A stretch of 26,316 bases of DNA, taken from assembly GCA_039961715.1 (NCBI GenBank), contig JABRVW010000204.1, positions 1 to 26,316 of the forward strand, written 5' to 3'. The notes beneath the pieces were generated by a model. It had not been told where the DNA came from and searched no databases. It saw nothing but the letters and a program-made list of their open reading frames with translations. The translations under genes were made by a program, and so were the position numbers. The stretch comes from JACQPU01 sp039961715 (GTDB taxonomy: Bacteria > Bacteroidota > Ignavibacteria > UBA10030). Positions 20,421 through 26,316 of this stretch are shown here, piece after piece; within the stretch, counting starts at the first letter, position 1, and the number at the start of each line of letters is the position of its first letter.

Positions 20421-21449
20421 TCACTCGCACGCCGACCAGAGATCCGGGCGGCTGGTTTGCATGACGACGGGGAGGTTGACGGAGATGGTATCAACGACAT
20501 ATCCTCCAAACACCCCCAATCCTCCGGGGACAGGAGAGTAGTCGGGTTGATCGATACGAATGGAAAACCGGTCCTGAAATGTCCTCGCACTTGTGTAGTA
20601 CTTGTACCATTCATCGTTGAACTGAACAACCGTGAATTTTGCGCGGAGGAACCGGTTGTTGTAGGACCGTTCGTTGACAAGCTCGACGCACCGGCGGTAC
20701 GAGAAATGAGGATAATCGTACTTGACGAGCTTTCCCGAAGACCCGCCTGTTGAAGACGCCGTCCGGAACTGAAAATCATACACTTCCTGAAAACAGCTCA
20801 CGACAACCAGACGGTCGGGCACGTCGATGGCTTTCTGGATGACCCCCGACGGTGTGATGTCTTCATACTCGATCCGGAACCGCACAAGAAATGCCGATGC
20901 CCCGGGTGAAATCGTGAACGAAACCACCGGATTGGAAACACTCGACCAGGGATTGCGAATCACGACGTTCTGTGAATAATCCGTACTCAGGTTCGATTTC
21001 GGCGGCACTCGAGTCGTCGCTGAGATGGTCCCTGCCGAGGGCGATGTCACAGTGAGCGTATAGGTTGTGCCCGGTACGGGCTTGAAACCCCGCGCAACAT
21101 ACACGAAGACCGAATCACCGAACTCCGAAGGTTCTGACCGTTCCAGAAGCGTGTCGGAAAAAACCACGGTCTGGGAACCGTCCGTGATCTCAACAACTGC
21201 ATCCCTGACCGCAAGATCCCCCTTCGTCAGGTCGTCGGGAGACCGGTACGAACGCACGACCCTGACGTACTGGGTGTCGCTCTCCGCGCTGAGGACCGAG
21301 TAAACAGCCATCCTCGGAACGAACTCCCCGAAAGGATCGACGGAATCATCGCATGACAAAAAAAGAGATGCAAAAAGGGCAAGTCCGATCCATTTTGTCA
21401 GACGCATAAGATGAAAAGGCCATAAACCAAGACTTCCCGGAATCCTCAT
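20421..21449 (-). CDS. DUF4249-like outer-membrane-associated lipoprotein
   Basis: The protein is 342 aa from ATG 21449, or 328 aa from the ATG at 21407. The longer form starts in an ATGA overlap with the receptor stop and has GGAG 8 bp upstream. The shorter form gives a tidier signal peptide, MRLTKWIGLALFASLFLS before Cys. Either way the lipobox Cys is at 33 (or 19). The body is beta-rich: MAVYSVLSAESDTQYVRVVR, a DAVVEITDG strand, GTTYTLTVTSPSAGTISATT and VSFTISPGASAFLVRFRIEY. This layout fits the DUF4249 lipoproteins that follow TonB-dependent receptors in Bacteroidota. Their function is unknown; a surface partner of the receptor is a reasonable guess. Family assignment is by pattern only. 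Confidence 0.75.
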   Translation of the reverse strand: MRIPGSLGLWPFHLMRLTKWIGLALFASLFLSCDDSVDPFGEFVPRMAVYSVLSAESDTQYVRVVRSYRSPDDLTKGDLAVRDAVVEITDGSQTVVFSDTLLERSEPSEFGDSVFVYVARGFKPVPGTTYTLTVTSPSAGTISATTRVPPKSNLSTDYSQNVVIRNPWSSVSNPVVSFTISPGASAFLVRFRIEYEDITPSGVIQKAIDVPDRLVVVSCFQEVYDFQFRTASSTGGSSGKLVKYDYPHFSYRRCVELVNERSYNNRFLRAKFTVVQFNDEWYKYYTSARTFQDRFSIRIDQPDYSPVPGGLGVFGGYVVDTISVNLPVVMQTSRPDLWSACE

Positions 21450-23674
21450 GGCCGAAACTCCAGGGAAAACGCTGCAGTCGGAAAGAACCTGAGCATGTTC
21501 GTCCTTCTTCCCGTCGCCCTGTCGAAGTAGAAGATGTTCTTCCGGTCGTAGGCATTCGTCACCCCCGCGCCAATCTTTGCTTCCAGCCCCGGCAGGCGGA
21601 GGAGGATGTAGTTCACATTCACGTCGAGCCGATGGTAAGTGGGCAGGCGGGCTCCGTTTTTTGCCCCGTAAATCGGAATCGGCTGGCCGGTTTCATCGAC
21701 GTAGGAGTTTGGATACGCGTCTCCAAGACTGAGCTTTTCATAAAATCCGACAAGGCGCGTAAAAGGGAGACCTGATCCAAACTCCCAGCGGAACGAAACA
21801 TCCAGTCCCTGTGCCGGACGCAGGACATTGAGAAGGTTCACCGTATGACGCCGGTCATACCGCGGCGGGTATTCAAAGCCGGATTGTGCCAGCACCACCT
21901 TGGTCAGCGTGTACGATGCAAAGAAATCCATGAAAGGAACCGAATACCGGAGGAGCACCTCCGCCCCGCGGGACTCACCCTCTGCATTGATGTAGTCCGG
22001 GTCGGTGACCTCAATCTTGTCGCGGTTGTAGGCGACAAGCGACGGATACTGTTTGTAAAATGCTTGAACGGTTGCAGAGAGCACCGGGGTGAGGGGACCT
22101 TCGACCCCCAGAACATAGTGGTTGGCCGTCTGCGGCTTCAGCGCGGTCGGAATCACGATCCACGGCGTAAAGATAGGGAGGATATCGTCCTCGTTGCTCA
22201 CGGTAATAAGCCCCTGGCTGAACCGCCCATAGGAAGCCTTTGCTCTCCACTGGCCGCTGAGCGGAATGCTTATGCTTGCCCGAGGCTCAAGGGCTGATTC
22301 GATGTCGCCCCATCGGAAGAAATTGCCGATCTCGGCCCGGAGACCCAGATCGGCATTCACACCATCTGCATTGAGCTGGTACCGCATCCACAGGGAGAAC
22401 TGAAGAAGGGTTTCGGCCAGCCGCACCTGCGTTCCAAGCCTGTCGACAAACTGATACTCCGCTTTCGGGAAGTCCAGCTCGAAACCGAAGAAATAGATGT
22501 CCTTCGAATCCGTGTATGATGTAATATTCGCCCTCAAGCCGAACTCGCTGATCGTGCTCCGTCCGGGCGGAGCAGAACCAAACTCACCGACAATTCGCCG
22601 GGCCTCATAATCACTGAGCGAAAGCGTGAGATTCCAGAACAGCCTGTCCGACATCAGAAAGTTTCCCTCCACCCCGACGGCTTTCGTCGACCACGAATAG
22701 GCTGCATCGGATCCTGATGAGCCGGACAAATAGTCGTCCGTAATCAGCGCCTGAACGCTGTACCGGTCCTGCGAAGAAGGGTCCTTGATCGAGAGTTTTG
22801 CAAAGGCGTCATAGAACGAGAGCGGCACATCCTGCTTCAAATAGGTTTTGAACGTGTTGGAGAAGAGGGATTTTCTTCCCGTAAAGATGCCCTGGACGGA
22901 ATTCCCGATCGGGCCCTCGATCTGGATCTTGGACGAAAGAAAATTAACGTTGACGCCGGATGAGAATTGCCCGGCATTTCCGTCTCGCGAGATCATGTTA
23001 ACCACTGCCGAGAGGCGGCCTCCGAAGTCCGACGGAAACGCTCCGGTGTAGACCTCCGTGGTGCGCACGATGTCGGGATCGAATGTGCTGAACAATCCGA
23101 AAGCATGAAACGGATTGTAGATCCTCATGCCGTCAAGAAGAAAAAGGTTCTGATCGCCTGCGCCGCCGCGAACATAGAACTGCGCGTTTACGTCGCTTGT
23201 CGTGACAAATCCGGGCAGGATCTGAATGCTCTTGAGGATGTCAGGCTGAGGGCCCACGGGGACCTGCTTGAGCTCAGACTGGTCAATCACATGGACGCTC
23301 GTCTGCGTGCTCAACAGCTCAGGCTTCATGCTTTCCGTCACCACGACCTCGTTGAGGCGGACGGTGGAGGGAGGAAGAACGAAGTTCACCGTTATGGTTT
23401 TGTCGTCGAGCACGACGACACGGACCGTACGTTTCTCAAAGCCGACAGCGGAGGCCTGGATATCGTACGCGCCGAGAGGGAGGCTGGGGATGCGATAATA
23501 ACCGGCAGTGTTCGCGGCCGACCCCTTGGAAAGGCCGAGAACAATGACATTCGCGTACGGAATCCGCTCACCCGTCGTGCTGTCGGAAACCGTGCCATGG
23601 ATGTCGGCCTGCTGGGCAAACGCAGAGTAAAAGAGGCAGGTGGCGTAGAGAAAGAGAAACGATACCCGAATCAT
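21446..23674 (-). CDS. TonB-dependent receptor with carboxypeptidase-regulatory-like domain
   Basis: This 742-aa outer-membrane receptor has a signal peptide (1-21, ending YSAFAQQ). A CarboxypepD_reg-like domain follows (about 24-100, DIHGTVSDSTTGERIPYANV to GAYDIQASAVGFEKRTVRVV), then a TonB-box-like LNEVVVTES. The plug (about 115-235) has DILKSIQILPGFVTTSDVNA, FYVRGGAGDQNLFLLDGMRI and FPSDFGGRLSAVVNM, and a barrel completes the protein. The FYVRGGxxDQNLxLLDG form is common in FCB receptors of unknown ligand. Unlike the other receptor here it has no STN domain, so it should not signal through FecR. It ends FSLEFRP rather than in an aromatic residue, which is unusual for a barrel. The DUF4249-like lipoprotein gene is coupled by ATGA. 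A run of nine T lies about 25 bp before the start on the coding strand. Confidence 0.92.
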   Translation of the reverse strand: MIRVSFLFLYATCLFYSAFAQQADIHGTVSDSTTGERIPYANVIVLGLSKGSAANTAGYYRIPSLPLGAYDIQASAVGFEKRTVRVVVLDDKTITVNFVLPPSTVRLNEVVVTESMKPELLSTQTSVHVIDQSELKQVPVGPQPDILKSIQILPGFVTTSDVNAQFYVRGGAGDQNLFLLDGMRIYNPFHAFGLFSTFDPDIVRTTEVYTGAFPSDFGGRLSAVVNMISRDGNAGQFSSGVNVNFLSSKIQIEGPIGNSVQGIFTGRKSLFSNTFKTYLKQDVPLSFYDAFAKLSIKDPSSQDRYSVQALITDDYLSGSSGSDAAYSWSTKAVGVEGNFLMSDRLFWNLTLSLSDYEARRIVGEFGSAPPGRSTISEFGLRANITSYTDSKDIYFFGFELDFPKAEYQFVDRLGTQVRLAETLLQFSLWMRYQLNADGVNADLGLRAEIGNFFRWGDIESALEPRASISIPLSGQWRAKASYGRFSQGLITVSNEDDILPIFTPWIVIPTALKPQTANHYVLGVEGPLTPVLSATVQAFYKQYPSLVAYNRDKIEVTDPDYINAEGESRGAEVLLRYSVPFMDFFASYTLTKVVLAQSGFEYPPRYDRRHTVNLLNVLRPAQGLDVSFRWEFGSGLPFTRLVGFYEKLSLGDAYPNSYVDETGQPIPIYGAKNGARLPTYHRLDVNVNYILLRLPGLEAKIGAGVTNAYDRKNIFYFDRATGRRTNMLRFFPTAAFSLEFRP

Positions 23675-23781
23675 GCGGGTATCACAATCTCAAAAAAAAA
23701 TCTCGGAATCAACTCGCTCCGCGGCTTTCAGTGCATTTTGTCCCCAAAAAACAGCCATTGGTCACACCCAAGAAACGCTTG

Positions 23782-24723
23782 CTATGCCGTAACGCGCTCC
23801 AACTTTGTAATCCTCCCTCCCACAATCCACTCCACAACATAGAGATTTCCTTCGGCGTCGGCGGCGATGGAGTGGGGGCTGTTGAACTTTCCTTCGACGA
23901 GCAGACGCGGCGGATGGTTGGGCCAGCCCGGAAGGGAACAGGTCGCCTCGTTCTCCCCCAGGTGACACACGAGCCGGTTATTCCTGTCAAGGACGGTTAC
24001 CCTTGCATGAAGTTCGGGGACGACGAGTTCCGAGCCGACAATGATCGCAGTGCAGGGCGACGAAAGACCATCACGGAAACTTCCCCGGAAACTCCCGCTT
24101 CCATCGAACACCTGAAACTGTTTGTTCCCCCTGTCTGCAATGGTCAACTCGGGCTTTCCTTTCCGATAATCGAACATGATACCGTGCGGACAATGAAACG
24201 CTCCGGCTCCCCCTTCCTCCCCGCTCAGACTCATCTTGTACTCTCCCCGCTTGTCATAGCAATGAACGAGGCTCATGCCGTATCCGTCGGCCACCCAGAC
24301 GTCCCCATTTCCGCCAAAGCGCTCCTCATTAACAGCCACCCACGTGGGAGAGTATCTTCCGCCGTCGTATGCCCTGTGCCGGGGCGGATCCAGCCTGAGC
24401 ATCGTCGTCCCGTCAAGCGTCGTTTTGACGACTTCCGCTGTATCCTGGTCGGTCAGCCAGAGGTACTCCACATCGTCCTCGCGGACAAGGGTCATTCCAT
24501 GGGCCCCCGGAAAGCGCTCACCCCAAGCGTCGAGGATGGCACCGTTGGAATCAAACACAAGAACGGCCGGACTTGCCTGATGAAACACCAGTACGTCGCC
24601 CGATTCTGCCACGACGACACCATGTGTTCGCCCGTTCTGTCGGGAGCTGGGGGTGTCCGGAATGACGGCCCATTGATTGATCCAGCGGTAGCGGTGCCGG
24701 CCTTCTCCAATGATCATGCTCAT
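23782..24723 (-). CDS. NHL-type six-bladed beta-propeller protein
   Basis: The protein is 313 aa from ATG 24723, which overlaps the cupin stop as ATGA; ATG 24717 is a close alternative. Repeated propeller motifs are visible: THGVVVAESGDVLVF, AHGMTLVREDDVEYLWLTD, SPTWVAVNEE with GDVWVADGYG, CPHGIMFDYRKGKPELTIAD and SPHSIAADAEGNLYVVEW. These match NHL or peptidyl-alpha-hydroxyglycine-lyase-like six-bladed propellers. His residues in HGVVV, AHGM, CPHGI and SPHSIA recur at equivalent blade positions, as in metal-binding propeller enzymes. There is no signal peptide, so it is probably cytoplasmic. Translational coupling to a sugar-isomerase-like cupin suggests a carbohydrate role such as lactonase, but this is inference. 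Confidence 0.78.
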   Translation of the reverse strand: MSMIIGEGRHRYRWINQWAVIPDTPSSRQNGRTHGVVVAESGDVLVFHQASPAVLVFDSNGAILDAWGERFPGAHGMTLVREDDVEYLWLTDQDTAEVVKTTLDGTTMLRLDPPRHRAYDGGRYSPTWVAVNEERFGGNGDVWVADGYGMSLVHCYDKRGEYKMSLSGEEGGAGAFHCPHGIMFDYRKGKPELTIADRGNKQFQVFDGSGSFRGSFRDGLSSPCTAIIVGSELVVPELHARVTVLDRNNRLVCHLGENEATCSLPGWPNHPPRLLVEGKFNSPHSIAADAEGNLYVVEWIVGGRITKLERVTA

Positions 24724-25931
24724 CGAACTCTCCCGTAAGGTTTCAGCATGGGTACGTCGGGACAAACATCCGGTCCGAAGAATTTCAGAATCACCAGATC
24801 TTCGTTGCCGGTGTTTCTTACCGTGAGTTCCTCGATTGCTTTTGCATGCGATACCAAAAGCTCGTCCTTTCCCCCGGCACCGGCCTGGACATCATGTCCG
24901 TCAAATGATCCGCGTCCGCGCCAGACGAAGAGGCTGTAGACACCGGCGTCACGCGTGGTCATTGCTCTCCCCGGCCTTACGACGAGCCGTTTGCCGCAAA
25001 ACTTCCGCGTATTATAGAAGATCCACTCTTCCTCCCCGTCTGGTGAACGCCGGATATTGACCGGCGGCGTGTGGTGATTCTCATAGAAGTACGGGTCACC
25101 GTTCGCTTCCCAGTCGATCATCTCCAGGAGCGCGCGTTCGCCAAGCCGCGCCCGGTCTTCGGGTCGAACATCTTTGAAGAGGAGTTCCTTGTCGACAATC
25201 CTGCCCGCAACCTTTGCCTGAAACATTGCAAACACATCCGAGTCCTCCTGCAGTTCCACGGTGAGGGCGGACCCGGGTGCGTGCAGAATCCCGGCCGGAA
25301 CGTGCCATCCATCGCCGGGAACGATCTTGTACGCCTTCGATTCGCGCAGAATCAGATCGCTGTTCCAATCCTGGAGATACGGAAGAAGGGTGTCGTACCG
25401 TTTCTGTTCCACGATCGATGGATGCAGGCCGAAGTAGGTTTCGGGCTCCTTGCCCAGCGGAACACCGTCGGGGAAGTAGTAGGCCTCCTCCTTTGGATTC
25501 CGCCCCACCAGCTCAGCATGTTTTTTCATCTGATGCAGGTGGTACGGGATCCGGTATTCATAATCAAACAACTTGGCCAGGCGATCCAGTCCCCTCGGAT
25601 GTGTTGCCGCGTAATCCTTTCCCATCACAAGGTCGGGCGCGGCGGCCACGGCATCCTTGAGTGTCAGACGCGTTTCGCCGGCCAGGGCGATGAAGCTCAG
25701 CCCCTCGCCTGGAACCTTGATGCGATTGTCGGCTTCCGTCGTGGAAGCAAGCCAGCGCTCCCCAATGCCTCCTCGCTCTCCGAGATCGTACATCTCCTCC
25801 GGACACCCAAACCGCTTTCCAGGCGGGAGAAAGTCCCGAGCCACCCATGCAGGCTCAAGCGGCAGGACGCCGTTGTGATCTCCGAGAATTTTCTCGACGA
25901 AGGCCTTCAGGTCTTTTCTGTCAGGCTTCAT
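24720..25931 (-). CDS. Mannose-6-phosphate-isomerase-like cupin protein
   Basis: The protein is 403 aa from ATG 25931 (MKPDRKDLKAFVEK); ATGs at 25952 and 25943 are alternatives that would overlap the upstream gene further. It resembles class I phosphomannose isomerase and related cupins. The first metal-site region is YEYRIPYHLHQMKKHAELVG (His131, His133), followed by NPKEEAYYFP (Glu148/149). A second cupin strand pair is YKIVPGDGWHVPAGILHAPG (201-220, His210 and His217). The metal ligands typical of cupins are present, so catalysis is plausible. The zinc-site details do not match textbook ManA closely enough to claim that activity; a sugar isomerase or epimerase is the best guess. It overlaps the upstream gene by 11 bp and the propeller gene by 4 bp. 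Confidence 0.72.
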   Translation of the reverse strand: MKPDRKDLKAFVEKILGDHNGVLPLEPAWVARDFLPPGKRFGCPEEMYDLGERGGIGERWLASTTEADNRIKVPGEGLSFIALAGETRLTLKDAVAAAPDLVMGKDYAATHPRGLDRLAKLFDYEYRIPYHLHQMKKHAELVGRNPKEEAYYFPDGVPLGKEPETYFGLHPSIVEQKRYDTLLPYLQDWNSDLILRESKAYKIVPGDGWHVPAGILHAPGSALTVELQEDSDVFAMFQAKVAGRIVDKELLFKDVRPEDRARLGERALLEMIDWEANGDPYFYENHHTPPVNIRRSPDGEEEWIFYNTRKFCGKRLVVRPGRAMTTRDAGVYSLFVWRGRGSFDGHDVQAGAGGKDELLVSHAKAIEELTVRNTGNEDLVILKFFGPDVCPDVPMLKPYGRVR

Positions 25932-26316
25932 CCGGGATGCCATACTCCCCATAGTTCACATGGTCCTTCCATTTTGGTTTCTCCTGAGCGAGGAAATCTT
26001 CTGAATCCGAAGGAAGCTCAGAAACCGTTTGCCCGATCCTCGAGAGCCAATCCTGCTCGCGTTCGCTCAGGATCAGGCGTCCTTTCGACAAACCTTCGCA
26101 CAGAAGCTCGACGGCCTTGCGGGCGGCCGCAAGCCCCCGTCGGTAGTCGTTCTGTTCCGAGACAACAGCCCCCGCCAGCCCGATGACCGCGTTTGGAGAC
26201 AGAATAAAGGCCTGGGGGTCGAGGCCGGCGTCGGACTCCGAAAGCCAGTCACGGAGACGGACCCCTTCTCCCTTGCCGGCCGCCACGTTCATCAGTCTGC
26301 AATCATACACAAGTTG
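25921..26316 (-). CDS. C-terminal part of an unrecognised protein, 5' end outside window
   Basis: The frame is open to the last base of the window, so only the C-terminal 131 residues are visible. A mainly helical region (DPQAFILSPNAVIGLAGAVV, then YRRGLAAARKAVELLCEG) is followed by a Glu/Ser-rich segment and the tail WKDHVNYGEYGIPDEA. No family was recognised. It overlaps the cupin gene by 11 bp, so it belongs to the same operon, and the missing N-terminal part would probably reveal the pathway. Confidence 0.7.
   Translation of the reverse strand, partial: QLVYDCRLMNVAAGKGEGVRLRDWLSESDAGLDPQAFILSPNAVIGLAGAVVSEQNDYRRGLAAARKAVELLCEGLSKGRLILSEREQDWLSRIGQTVSELPSDSEDFLAQEKPKWKDHVNYGEYGIPDEA

Overview
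This looks like chromosomal DNA of a Gram-negative bacterium, most plausibly from the Bacteroidota/Ignavibacteriota (FCB) side of the tree. The grounds are family-level: two TonB-dependent receptors with carboxypeptidase-regulatory-like N-terminal domains, a FecR-type anti-sigma factor with an ECF sigma factor, a DUF4249-like lipoprotein behind a receptor, a GxxExxY protein, and moderately high GC. I cannot assign a genus.

Layout. (1) 1-3055, plus strand: an end of a hydrogenase maturation cluster. A YbaK-type deacylase (cut by the window edge) is followed by a hydrogenase maturation endopeptidase, a small membrane protein, HypA and HypB (packed or overlapping), then an 8-bp tandem repeat and a CoA-binding-domain protein. 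(2) 3103-14027, minus strand: a surface-signalled carbohydrate locus read in the order ECF sigma factor, FecR, STN-type TonB-dependent receptor, strong terminator, secreted six-hairpin glycosidase-like protein with no ordinary start codon, sodium/solute symporter, and exported GH37 trehalase. The likely theme is uptake and hydrolysis of trehalose or a related glucoside, with no SusD homologue present. (3) 14172-16257, plus strand: a class II glutamine amidotransferase and a lipoprotein (ATGA overlap), then a GxxExxY gene bracketed by two arrays of one 9-bp repeat in opposite orientation.

(4) 16363-19709, minus strand: a possible small ORF, then an exported 148-aa protein and a NarL-type two-component system whose kinase gene starts inside a seven-helix membrane protein gene. 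A 40-bp direct repeat (one mismatch) lies at each end of this block. (5) 19710-20420: about 500 bp without a protein gene, then tRNA-Arg(ACG). The stretch holds the second 40-bp repeat, a terminator, a long hairpin and an 18-bp copy of the tRNA 3' end. (6) 20421-23674, minus strand: TonB-dependent receptor plus DUF4249-like lipoprotein. (7) 23782-26316, minus strand: a translationally coupled run of an unrecognised protein (cut by the window edge), a mannose-6-phosphate-isomerase-like cupin and an NHL-type beta-propeller.

Most interesting to me are the inverted 9-bp arrays around the GxxExxY gene, the 40-bp repeats around the signalling block, the FecIR-receptor-symporter-trehalase locus with a neutral-trehalase-type enzyme carrying an export signal, and the glycosidase-like gene that appears to lack an ATG/GTG/TTG start. 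All functional statements come from reading motifs by eye; no database search was possible.
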